Under the pieces are notes generated by a model, which was not told the DNA's origin, made no database searches, and saw only the letters and a list, made by a program, of their open reading frames with translations. 64,000 bases of DNA from Prochlorothrix hollandica PCC 9006 = CALU 1027. Its GTDB lineage: Bacteria; Cyanobacteriota; Cyanobacteriia; Prochlorotrichales; Prochlorotrichaceae. The position numbers were made by a program, and so were the translations under genes. Location of the stretch: positions 1-64,000 of the forward strand of contig NZ_KB235935.1 of NCBI RefSeq assembly GCF_000332315.1, read 5' to 3'. Shown here in pieces: positions 57,089-64,000 of the stretch (its first letter is position 1; each line of letters begins with the position of its first letter).

Positions 57089-58357
57089 ATGAAATCCTCA
57101 GTCTCCCTGCGTTTAGTCACTGGCCTAGTGGCTGGTCTGAGTCTCCTTGCTGTTGCCAAAACTGCTGTGGCCCAAACCTTTGGCCAACAGGAAATTGCCC
57201 AGCAAAACCGTTTAGTGCCGGTAGCGGCCCCGGTGGATGGCGGTAAATCCCATAAACTGGTGATTTTCGAGCAGATATCCGATACCCGAGCCTGTTGGGG
57301 CGAAAGTGGCAGCAACCCAACCATCATCGATCCCCTACTCCTTGGCTTTGACTTTACGGGGATTTGTAGCCGCAGCGTTGACTCCAACGGCTACTCCATT
57401 CGGATGGCAGGGGAAGATCTGGGGTTGATCTATAGCTTGGCCGTGGTTCATAACAATGGGGATATTGTGCTGGTGGGCAAAAACCCCATTAACCGCAGTG
57501 CCCCAGTGGTGGAAATCGGGCGTGCCTATGGCATGAGTAATGGCTATGCCAAGTTGAACCTCTATCCCGGTTGGCGGTTTACTCGCCGCACCTATGAGGG
57601 CAAGCCCCTGGGTCATATTTATGTGACCAATGATCAGTCCCTGGCCCAGGTGTCCGGTCAGCCCTCCCCTACCCAGCCTGTGGTTACCCAGCCTAATCCG
57701 CCGGTGGTGACCACGCCGCCTGGGTCTCAGCCTCCCACGCCCCAGCCGGTGGCTGGGTTCCCCGATATCGCAGGGGATTTGTATCGCAGTGAAATTGAGG
57801 GGGCGATCGCCCGGGGCTTTGTGGGGGGGTTCCCAGAAGACAATACCTTCCGGCCTTTGGCTTCCCTAACGCGGGAACAACTGGTGTCGTTGGTGTTGGA
57901 ATCCCTGGGTAAGATTCCTGGGGTTCAGTTCCCCCTGCGCACCCAGGCCAGTGGCAATCCCTATCCCGATGTGGCCATGAACCGTTGGAGTGCGGCGAAG
58001 ATCCAAATGGCGCGGGATGTCAACATTGTCAGTGGTTATCCCGATGGGCTGTTCCGCCCGAATCAGGTGGTGACCCGCGCTGAGATGATGGCGGTGTTAC
58101 GGCGGGCGGCGGAATATGGCAAGGCGCTGCGGAACCTGAACCCGGTGGTGACGACTCGCCAAGCGCCCTTCGGTTTCAGTGACACGGCTAGCCATTGGTC
58201 TGGTCCGGTGGTGTCCCAAATGTCCGGCTATTGTCGGGTGGCCAGTCCCCTCAATGAACAGGGTGTCTTTTTTGCCCCCGATACCCCGGCTCAGCGCAAT
58301 TATGCGGCGGCGGCCACCCTGCGGATGTTGCAGTGTGTGGAAACGGATCTGTCTTAG
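57089..58357 (+). CDS. DUF3747 + SLH-domain secreted protein
   Basis: 422 residues from the ATG at 57089. Signal peptide: MKSSVSLRLVTGLVAGLSLL then AVAKTAVAQ, cleavage after AVAQ likely. DUF3747 (~30-185): VAAPVDGGKSHKLVIFEQIS, RACWGESG, IDPLLLGFDFTGICSRSVDS, NGYSIRMAGEDLG, KLNLYPGWRFTRRTYEGKPLG. Pro/Thr linker (~195-230), then SLH modules: FPDIAGDLYRSEIEGAIARG/FVGGFPEDNTFRP, YPDVAMNRWSAAKIQMARDV/VSGYPDGLFRPNQVVTRAEM and a degenerate third. SLH domains dock on pyruvylated cell-wall polymer, so this is a cell-envelope protein; biochemical role unknown. Confidence 0.92.
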   Translation: MKSSVSLRLVTGLVAGLSLLAVAKTAVAQTFGQQEIAQQNRLVPVAAPVDGGKSHKLVIFEQISDTRACWGESGSNPTIIDPLLLGFDFTGICSRSVDSNGYSIRMAGEDLGLIYSLAVVHNNGDIVLVGKNPINRSAPVVEIGRAYGMSNGYAKLNLYPGWRFTRRTYEGKPLGHIYVTNDQSLAQVSGQPSPTQPVVTQPNPPVVTTPPGSQPPTPQPVAGFPDIAGDLYRSEIEGAIARGFVGGFPEDNTFRPLASLTREQLVSLVLESLGKIPGVQFPLRTQASGNPYPDVAMNRWSAAKIQMARDVNIVSGYPDGLFRPNQVVTRAEMMAVLRRAAEYGKALRNLNPVVTTRQAPFGFSDTASHWSGPVVSQMSGYCRVASPLNEQGVFFAPDTPAQRNYAAAATLRMLQCVETDLS

Positions 58358-58535
58358 CAGGCGGTCTGTGGGATTGGGTTTCGGCGTTTGTGAACCGGCG
58401 ATCGGTCTTGGATCGGTCTGGGGTCTCGGTTGGGCGATCGGCATTGGAATTTGTTAAACCAAGAACAGGATTAACCAGCGCAGGATTAACCGGCGCAGGA
58501 TTAACCCCCTAGCCCCATTCCCTGGAGTCTTGCCC

Positions 58536-58790
58536 ATGTGTATTTGTGTCAATTGCGAGTATGTGGATCGTTGTACCACCTACCATGCGGTGGAAGAGCA
58601 GCATCAGCAGCCCCATTTGAGCGATCGCCCCGTCTTTGAAGCCATGAACCCCAGCATTAACGTCAATATCCGCACCCCTGACCACAGCAGCGAGGTGGAG
58701 ATGGAGTGGGATGTGGTGGGGTGTGATAGTTTTCAGGCAGACATGGGAAAATGGTCCCGTCTCCGTCCCGGTGAACTCGTTCCCACATGA
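58536..58790 (+). CDS. ycf34: Ycf34 Fe-S protein
   Basis: 84 residues starting MCICVNCEYVDRCTTYHAVE; Cys2, Cys4, Cys7 and Cys13 form the conserved cluster ligands, and a later VVGC is also conserved. MEWDVVGCDSF and MGKWSRLRPGELVPT close the protein exactly as in the Ycf34 family. Ycf34 is reported in Synechocystis to bind an Fe-S cluster and to affect photosynthetic electron transport; also plastid-encoded in red algae. The ATG at 58536 matches the family start. Its stop overlaps the start of tsaB (ATGA, 58787-58790), so both are translationally coupled. Confidence 0.95.
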   Translation: MCICVNCEYVDRCTTYHAVEEQHQQPHLSDRPVFEAMNPSINVNIRTPDHSSEVEMEWDVVGCDSFQADMGKWSRLRPGELVPT

Positions 58791-59665
58791 TGGTTCCTGA
58801 TTCTGTTGCTGTTGGTTCTGCTGTTGGTTCTGCTGCTGGGGATGCCCCAGGGATCCCTACCCTAGCCCTTCAGGTTACAAACCTAAACCTAAACCCAAAC
58901 CCAAACCCAAACCCAAACCCAAACCCGATTCCCCCTCCTGTTATCCCAGCCTATGGGTTAGCCCTCCACACCACCACCCCCCACCTGGGTTTAGCTCTGG
59001 GGGATGGGGCGGGCTATGGTCGTCATCAAACCTGGAATCTGGGGCGGGACTTAGCCTCCCAGTTGCAGCACCATCTGGGGGAGTTTTTGCAGCCCCAAAC
59101 CTGGCAGGATTTGGCGTTTATTGCGGTGGCCCAAGGTCCTGGGGGATTTACGGGAACCCGGCTGGGGATGGTGACCGCCCGAACCCTGGCCCAGTTCCTG
59201 GATATTCCCCTGTTTGCCGTGTCTACCCTGGCGGCCCTCGCGTGGCAAGCTGGGCCAGGGGATGGCTCGGCGATCGCCGTCTGCTTTCCCGCCCGTCGAG
59301 ATCAGGTGTTTGGGGGGATTTACCAGAAAATGGGCGACGATCGCCCTCCCCTCGCTCTGGTGCCCGATAGCGTCTTGACAGCAGACCAATGGCAGACCCA
59401 ACTCCAGACGCAACTCCGGGATCAAGATATCCCGCTACGTTTGTTGGCCCGGTTGCCCTCCCAGGATGGGTCGTCATCGCCAGATTCCTTGGGATCCCAG
59501 GCAGCGGGGGCGATCGTTGCCAACCCACCGGAGGCTGAGGCGGTTACGGCGGTGCTGGCGATCGCCCAGGCAGCTTGGCTTCAGGGCGATCGGCCCCATT
59601 GGTCCACCGCCCTCCCCTTCTACGGTCAATCCCCTGTGGTCACGCCCCCCTCTACCCACCCCTAA
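58787..59665 (+). CDS. tsaB: tRNA t6A biosynthesis protein TsaB
   Basis: 292 codons. With TsaD and TsaE it makes N6-threonylcarbamoyl-adenosine at position 37 of ANN-decoding tRNAs. The ASKHA-type core starts YGLALHTTTPHLGLALGDG and includes FIAVAQGPGGFTGTRLGMVTARTLAQFLDIPLFAVSTLAALA (parts), AIAVCFPARRDQVFGG and FYGQSPVV. The first ~60 residues are unlike the family: they are Gly/Ala/Asn-Pro-rich and partly encoded by a 6- to 12-bp AACCCA tandem (~58885-58925). No start codon lies nearer the conserved YGLALHTTT, so translation must begin at ATG 58787 or 58790 and the tail is probably real. Confidence 0.92.
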   Translation: MMVPDSVAVGSAVGSAAGDAPGIPTLALQVTNLNLNPNPNPNPNPNPIPPPVIPAYGLALHTTTPHLGLALGDGAGYGRHQTWNLGRDLASQLQHHLGEFLQPQTWQDLAFIAVAQGPGGFTGTRLGMVTARTLAQFLDIPLFAVSTLAALAWQAGPGDGSAIAVCFPARRDQVFGGIYQKMGDDRPPLALVPDSVLTADQWQTQLQTQLRDQDIPLRLLARLPSQDGSSSPDSLGSQAAGAIVANPPEAEAVTAVLAIAQAAWLQGDRPHWSTALPFYGQSPVVTPPSTHP

Positions 59666-59747
59666 CCCCGACCCAGGAGGGGAATAAGATCGCAACCCTC
59701 CCCTGATCCGGAAGGGGCTGGGGCGAGGGTTCCCTAGGGTTGCCTAT

Positions 59748-61067
59748 CTACAGATCCAGATACTTGGCCACCGACTGCACATCCTTATCGCCCCGACCGG
59801 AGCAATTGAGCACCAGGCGAGGGTTGCCCTCCAGGGTTGGGCACAGCGTTTCTAAATAGGCAAAAGCGTGGGCCGTTTCCAGGGCTGGAATAATGCCCTC
59901 CAGCCGGGACACCCGTTGAAACGCGGCCAGGGCTTCTGCATCCGTTACCCCGTAATATTCCGCCCGCCCTGTCTGTTGGAGATAGCTATGCTCCGGTCCC
60001 ACGCCGGGATAGTCCAGCCCCGCGCTGATGGAATGGGGTTCAATGACCTGGCCCTCATCATCCTGGAGCAGATAGCTCATGGCCCCATGGAGCACTCCCA
60101 CCCGGCCAGCGGTGAGGGTGGCGGCGTGCTTGCCCGTGCTGACCCCTTCCCCTGCGGCTTCCACCCCAATCAGGCGCACCGTCGGTTCATTAATAAATTC
60201 ATGGAATAGCCCCATGGCATTGGAGCCACCCCCCACACAGGCCACCAAAATATCTGGCAAACCGCCCCAGAGGGCTTGGGCTTGCTGACGGGTTTCCTGG
60301 CCAATGACCCCGTGGAACTCCCGCACCATCATGGGATAGGGGTGGGGACCCGCGACGGATCCCAGGATGTAGTGGGTGGTTTCCACGTTGGTGACCCAAT
60401 CCCGGATGGCTTCGGAGGTGGCATCCTTGAGGGTGCCGGTGCCCGCCTCCACGGGGCGAACCTCTGCCCCCATCAGCCGCATCCGAAAAACATTGAGGGC
60501 TTGGCGTTCCATGTCGTGAACGCCCATGTAAATGACGCAATCCAGGCCAAAACGGGCGCAAACCGTGGCGGTGGCGACTCCATGCTGTCCGGCTCCGGTT
60601 TCGGCGATGACCCGCTGTTTGCCCATGCGCTTGGCTAGGAGCGCTTGGCCGATGGCGTTGTTGATTTTGTGGGCACCGGTGTGGTTGAGGTCTTCCCGCT
60701 TCAGGTAAATTTGGGGACCGCTGCCGTCGGCGTTGCGGTAGTGGTCGGTGAGGCGTTCCGCAAAGTAGAGGGGGTTGGGGCGACCCACGTAGTCCTTGAG
60801 CAGGGCGTGGTATTGGGCCTGAAAGTCAGCATCAGCGAAATATTGGGCAAAGGCCACTTCTAGCTCGGCCAGAGCGGGCATCAGGGTTTCAGGGACATAC
60901 TTGCCGCCAAACTGGCCAAACCGACCCAGGGAGTCGGGGCGATCGCCTAGGGTATTGATGACATCCCGAAGGCTAGGGGCGCTGGGGGGGGTAAGGGGAG
61001 TTACGGTCACGGCTGCTGAGGGTGGTAGGGTACGACAGGGTTGATGGGTTTGACTCACCCCTATCAT
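59748..61067 (-). CDS. trpB: Tryptophan synthase beta chain TrpB
   Basis: 439 residues from the ATG at 61067 ([11 protein letters not shown]); an extra six residues upstream are possible. PLP enzyme joining indole and serine. Seen: [51 protein letters not shown] (part; Lys of HKINN binds PLP), [47 protein letters not shown] and SGRGDKD. Classical TrpB1 type. The ~35-residue N-terminal extension is common in cyanobacteria. trpA is not adjacent, as usual in cyanobacteria. Confidence 0.96.
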   Translation of the reverse strand: MIGVSQTHQPCRTLPPSAAVTVTPLTPPSAPSLRDVINTLGDRPDSLGRFGQFGGKYVPETLMPALAELEVAFAQYFADADFQAQYHALLKDYVGRPNPLYFAERLTDHYRNADGSGPQIYLKREDLNHTGAHKINNAIGQALLAKRMGKQRVIAETGAGQHGVATATVCARFGLDCVIYMGVHDMERQALNVFRMRLMGAEVRPVEAGTGTLKDATSEAIRDWVTNVETTHYILGSVAGPHPYPMMVREFHGVIGQETRQQAQALWGGLPDILVACVGGGSNAMGLFHEFINEPTVRLIGVEAAGEGVSTGKHAATLTAGRVGVLHGAMSYLLQDDEGQVIEPHSISAGLDYPGVGPEHSYLQQTGRAEYYGVTDAEALAAFQRVSRLEGIIPALETAHAFAYLETLCPTLEGNPRLVLNCSGRGDKDVQSVAKYLDL

Positions 61068-61308
61068 AATCGTATCCCTGGGCATAAATCTGGCAGAGAT
61101 TGCATCAGAGGAAGATTGTTCCCCCCAGCGGTGACGGCTAGGGTGGCGGCTAGGGTGGCGGCTACTGGTTACAGACCGGGCGATGTTTGCCGCGATCGAG
61201 GGTTGGGAGGGGAACAGGGTGACCGATAATGGAGCAGTCTGGGGACGGGCGGTGCTGTCCCTGGGGTTTGCCCGGTGCCCTGCTAGTTTGAGTTGCTGAT
61301 TGGAATTT

Positions 61309-61815
61309 ATGAATTACCTTGTTGCTGTGCTGCGCGATCGCATTGAAGCTGAATCTGCCTATTCTGACCTGGAGCGGAAGGGAATTCCCCTGAGTCAGAT
61401 GTCTATTTTGGGACGGGGCTATAAAAGTGCCGATGAGTTTGGCCTCTTGGATCCCTATGATTCTGCCTGGAAGCAGATCCGGCTGATGGCCACCTGGTTA
61501 ATCCCCTTTGGCTTTGGGGCGGGGGTGATTTTCAGTATTATCAGCGGTCTCCAGACCTTTGCCTGGGCGGGGGAATGGGGAAACCATGCGGTGGGGGGGG
61601 TGTTGGGGGCGATCGCGGCCTCCATGGGCAGCATTTTTGTGGGGGGCGGGGCCGGGATTATCCTCAGCGGTGATGTGGTGCCCTACCGCAATCGCATTAA
61701 TGCCGGCAAGTATTTGCTGGTGGTGCAGGGCACGGCTCAACTGGTGCGGGAATCCACGACCGTTTTACGCAAGTACACCCCCGAAACCCTCCAAGGCTAT
61801 GAAGAACGGGGCTAG
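61309..61815 (+). CDS. Conserved membrane protein, general-stress-like
   Basis: 168 residues from the ATG at 61309. Starts [37 protein letters not shown] (part), a ferredoxin-like segment seen in DUF1269/general-stress membrane proteins, followed by two membrane segments ([20 protein letters not shown], ~62-81; [23 protein letters not shown], ~96-118) and a C-terminal domain [24 protein letters not shown] conserved cyanobacterial membrane protein whose function is not known to me. Short tandem repeats (GAGCCAGATTAATGGT units) begin 30 bp after the stop codon. Confidence 0.75.
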   Translation: MNYLVAVLRDRIEAESAYSDLERKGIPLSQMSILGRGYKSADEFGLLDPYDSAWKQIRLMATWLIPFGFGAGVIFSIISGLQTFAWAGEWGNHAVGGVLGAIAASMGSIFVGGGAGIILSGDVVPYRNRINAGKYLLVVQGTAQLVRESTTVLRKYTPETLQGYEERG

Positions 61816-61834
61816 GGTCGGGACTGAGCCAGAT

Positions 61835-62006
61835 TTTGGCTGAACCAGATTTTGGGTGAGCCAGATTAATGGTGAGCCAGATTAATAACGGGTTCAGCCA
61901 CTAAGGGGGTTCAGCGATTAAGGTTCAGCGCCTAAGGTTCAGCGATTAAGGTTCAGCGATTAAGGTTCAGCGATTAAGGTTCAGCGATTAAGGTTCAGCG
62001 CCTAAG
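61835..62006. repeat. Two tandem arrays between convergent genes; the second includes the cheR-like stop
   Basis: 61835-61890: TGAGCCAGATTAATGG/TGAACCAGATTTTGGG, ~16-bp units. 61904-62006: GGTTCAGCGATTAA, 14-bp unit, about seven copies; the last, GGTTCAGCGCCTAA, contains CTA (62002-62004), the minus-strand TAG stop of the CheR-like gene. Confidence 0.88.
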
Positions 62007-63606
62007 ACAGTGACATTTTGCGTTCGAGGAAAAGCTGTAAATCCTGGGCGGTGCGGTGGTGCTCTAGGTCAACGATCGTCTCCGGGGGTAACCGCTTCAC
62101 CAAGTCCCAGGCAGTGGTTTGCACTTTACGGGCACGATCGAGGCTGTGTTCCTGTTCATAGATCAGGCTCAAATTAAAGTAGGCCATGACGGCATCGGGA
62201 TCCAGATAAATCACCCGCTTGAGAAAGACCTTGGCCCCTTCCAAATCCCCGATTTCCTCCGCTAATTGGGCTAACAAGTGATAGGCCAGCACCGAGCAGG
62301 GGTCGATTTGGAGGGCATCCTGGCAGGCTTGACGGGCAGCGTTGCTTTGGCCCAGGTTGGCCTGGGCTTGGGCTAATAAAAGATAGGCTTCTAGGCGTTG
62401 TTGGCGATCGAGGGAACGATCGAGGCTGGCAAAAAACTGCTGGAGGGTCGTGGCCACCTGTTGATAGTTTTGCTGGCGCAACAGTGCCTTAGCCTCCTGT
62501 AGCACAGTGATTTGATCCGTGGACAGGGAGGAGGGCGGTGGGGTGGAATTGGGGACCATGGGGCGGGCGGTGATGGGCGGCGTGAATCTGGGGGGGGACG
62601 GCGCATAGCGTGGGGGCAGAGGCAAGGCGACCCCAGGGGCGATCCAGGATACGGATTGGGGGGGATTGGGAACGGTGGGACTGGGGAACAAGGGGCTAGG
62701 GACGGCGGGAGGTGGGCTAGGGTTGAGGTTGCGCCAATAGACCACAGACTCTGGGAAACTAATGGCCTTGAACTGCTGTAATCCATGGCCCTGGAGTTCA
62801 GCATGGCCCGTGATCAGACAGCCTTGGAGTTTGAGGGTGTTGGCAAATTTCGTTAACACCTGATCGATGGCCGTTGACTCAAAGTAAATAAAGACATTGC
62901 GACACAAAATTAGATCTATATCCCAGAGGTAGCTGCCGGGAATGGGGTAGGGATCGCAAAGAAGATTATTTTGCTGAAAGGTCACTGACTGGCGAATTTT
63001 GGAGTCAATGATCCAGCCTTCAGCATGGGGACGAAAATACTTTTCTTTCAAAACCGGATCGAACTGTCGGAAAGACCAGGAACTAAAGATTCCCGATCGG
63101 GCTTTGGCTAGGGATGCTTCACAAATATCAGTGCCGATAATCAGTAAATCCCATTGGGCTAAGTCGATGATTTCCGATAGTAAAATAGCTAGGGAATAGG
63201 GTTCTTCCCCCGTGGAACAGCCTGCGCTCCAGAGTCGCAATTGGGGTTTGACCTGGCTGAAACTGTTCTGCTGCCGCTCCATGAGTTGGGGAATCAGGAT
63301 AGTTTGCAGCAATTTCAGTTGATTGCGATCGCGGAAAAAATAGCTTTCCCCCACCGTCACTAAACTCACCAATTGCTGCCACTCTTGGGCTACCGAGAAG
63401 GGGTTCTTAAACCAGGTTTTAGAGGATGATGGGACGGGGGGAATTCCCATGAGGCAATTATAGTAACTTTCCAAATCCCTCAGTCCCAATGCCTGTTGCC
63501 GTTGTGTCAGCTTTCTCGTTAAGTTACTGTAGTCCTGTTCCCGGATGCAAATCCCTGTTCTCTGGGTAATCAGACGGGCAATATTGTGTAAGGTCAGTGG
63601 GGTCAT
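62002..63606 (-). CDS. CheR-type methyltransferase with TPR tail
   Basis: 534 residues from the ATG at 63606. N-terminal CheR helical domain (LHNIARLITQRTGICI, NLTRKLTQRQQALGL), then the SAM-binding domain: YFFRDRNQLKLLQTILIP, LRLWSAGCSTGEEPYSLAIL (motif I), GTDICEASLAKARSGIFSSW, LILCRNVFIYFESTAIDQVL. A Pro-rich linker (~300-360) leads to TPRs (YLLLAQAQANLGQSNAARQA, YHLLAQLAEEIGDLEGAKVFL, YFNLSLIYEQEHSLDRARK). CheR methylates glutamates of chemoreceptors; TPR-tailed forms serve alternative chemosensory pathways, for example for motility. No cheB, mcp or cheA is adjacent. The conserved EPY-type motif is intact. Confidence 0.93.
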   Translation of the reverse strand: MTPLTLHNIARLITQRTGICIREQDYSNLTRKLTQRQQALGLRDLESYYNCLMGIPPVPSSSKTWFKNPFSVAQEWQQLVSLVTVGESYFFRDRNQLKLLQTILIPQLMERQQNSFSQVKPQLRLWSAGCSTGEEPYSLAILLSEIIDLAQWDLLIIGTDICEASLAKARSGIFSSWSFRQFDPVLKEKYFRPHAEGWIIDSKIRQSVTFQQNNLLCDPYPIPGSYLWDIDLILCRNVFIYFESTAIDQVLTKFANTLKLQGCLITGHAELQGHGLQQFKAISFPESVVYWRNLNPSPPPAVPSPLFPSPTVPNPPQSVSWIAPGVALPLPPRYAPSPPRFTPPITARPMVPNSTPPPSSLSTDQITVLQEAKALLRQQNYQQVATTLQQFFASLDRSLDRQQRLEAYLLLAQAQANLGQSNAARQACQDALQIDPCSVLAYHLLAQLAEEIGDLEGAKVFLKRVIYLDPDAVMAYFNLSLIYEQEHSLDRARKVQTTAWDLVKRLPPETIVDLEHHRTAQDLQLFLERKMSLS

Positions 63607-63668
63607 GGGCACAGAGTGATGGCAAAGGGAATGGGAGATCAAGGGGGCAGCAGACTGGTTTCAATGGG

Positions 63669-64000
63669 TAATTATTCAGGGGTCCACAGGAAAATGAGAG
63701 TTTCAGGCTCTAGACAACAGACCTTAGGCGATTTGAGAGAGTCCATTGCACTACAGCAACCCTAAATCAGTTGTAAGGATCTCGACGGCTGAAACCCTTG
63801 GTGTGGTGTGCCCCCTCCGGGGGCACACCACACGACCCATTTAGGACTGCTGTAGGGTGGGTTCCCCGATTTTGGTAGGGGCAATCCCCCCGTGGTTGCC
63901 CCGGTTGTGGGTCGCCAAGAGGGTCGCCAAGAGGGTCGCCAAGAGGGTCGGTCCGGGGGCGAGAACCCTACCCGAGGTCGAGGGTTCCAAGGTGCAATGC
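63669..64000. repeat. Family 4 element, interrupted by a MITE and cut by the window edge
   Basis: Starts TAATTATTCAGGGGTCCACA and resumes after the MITE as GGTGGGTTCCCCGATTTTGG. GTCGCCAAGAGG is repeated three times (~63911-63946). Continues past 64000. Confidence 0.85.
63754..63852. mobile_element. MITE family 1 copy nested in family 4
   Basis: CAGCAACCCTAAATCAG ... CATTTAGGACTGCTG flanked by TA (63752-63753, 63853-63854). It separates family-4 sequence that is contiguous at 30553 and 47714, so family 1 was mobile after family 4 spread. Confidence 0.9.

Noticed and set aside
1-64000. tRNA or rRNA genes
   Set aside because: No cloverleaf with GGTTCRANYCC T-arm and matching acceptor stems, and no rRNA core sequence, was recognised on either strand by eye; tRNAscan-SE would settle this.

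Overview
This window is chromosomal DNA of a cyanobacterium. The evidence is: (i) an ndhF-ndhD-CO2 hydration protein cluster (NDH-1MS type carbon-concentrating complex), Ycf34, DUF1815, DUF2839, a DUF3747/SLH protein and a CHASE2 Ser/Thr kinase, all typical of cyanobacteria; (ii) very frequent HIP1-type GCGATCGC octamers; (iii) GC-rich coding DNA. The many dispersed repeats and long intergenic regions suggest a repeat-rich, probably freshwater, filamentous or Prochlorothrix/Limnothrix-like lineage, but the species cannot be fixed from the sequence alone.

Layout. 1-3.5 kb: an accessory island with a TPR protein entering from the left edge, small DUF6883 and DUF4926 genes, a PIN toxin-like gene with an overlapping small partner, a TPR fragment and two copies of a palindrome plus DUF5615 (PIN-like) segment. 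3.5-9.4 kb (minus strand): cysteine desulfurase, a secreted TPR protein with a cut-off CHAT domain, a putative lipoprotein and a small conserved protein. 10-18.2 kb: RHH-like regulator, SAM methyltransferase, arogenate/prephenate dehydrogenase (tyrA), helicase-like protein, DUF2839, DUF1815, an epoxide-hydrolase-like protein with an altered active site, and a broken gene. 18.8-24.4 kb: a giant cadherin-like repeat/GH9 cellulase/PA14 gene interrupted by one in-frame TAA. 24.8-30.3 kb (minus): cupB-like, ndhD and ndhF for CO2 uptake. 31-37 kb: mazG, a dead GGDEF gene, a HerA-like ATPase and a caspase-fold protein lacking its catalytic Cys. 37.9-46.2 kb: unknown ORF, DUF4349 protein, SPFH protein, CofE-like membrane protein, second HerA-like ATPase, YaaW protein and cysE. 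46.2-47.7 kb: an IS605-type TnpB element with a small RHH-like gene. 48.3-54 kb: CHASE2 kinase, FecR-domain protein and an outer-membrane barrel protein. 54-64 kb: glycosyltransferase, RRM protein, DUF3747-SLH protein, ycf34-tsaB pair, trpB, a small membrane protein and a CheR-TPR methyltransferase.

The most striking non-coding content is a layered population of small repeats: a ~99-bp MITE with TA target duplications (six copies), a ~97-bp MITE with 6-bp target duplications that repeatedly abuts gene stop codons, a ~80-bp GGGTATCAACTTAAG... palindrome, a ~280-bp element with internal 58-bp amplification, a 227-bp MITE with 21-bp ends, and many 13-20 bp tandem arrays. Five of these tandem duplications include the stop codon of the adjacent gene. 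Nested insertions of one element into another give a relative chronology.

No tRNA, rRNA, CRISPR array, prophage or replication origin was recognised. Functions are assigned by recognising family motifs by eye; none was checked by database search.
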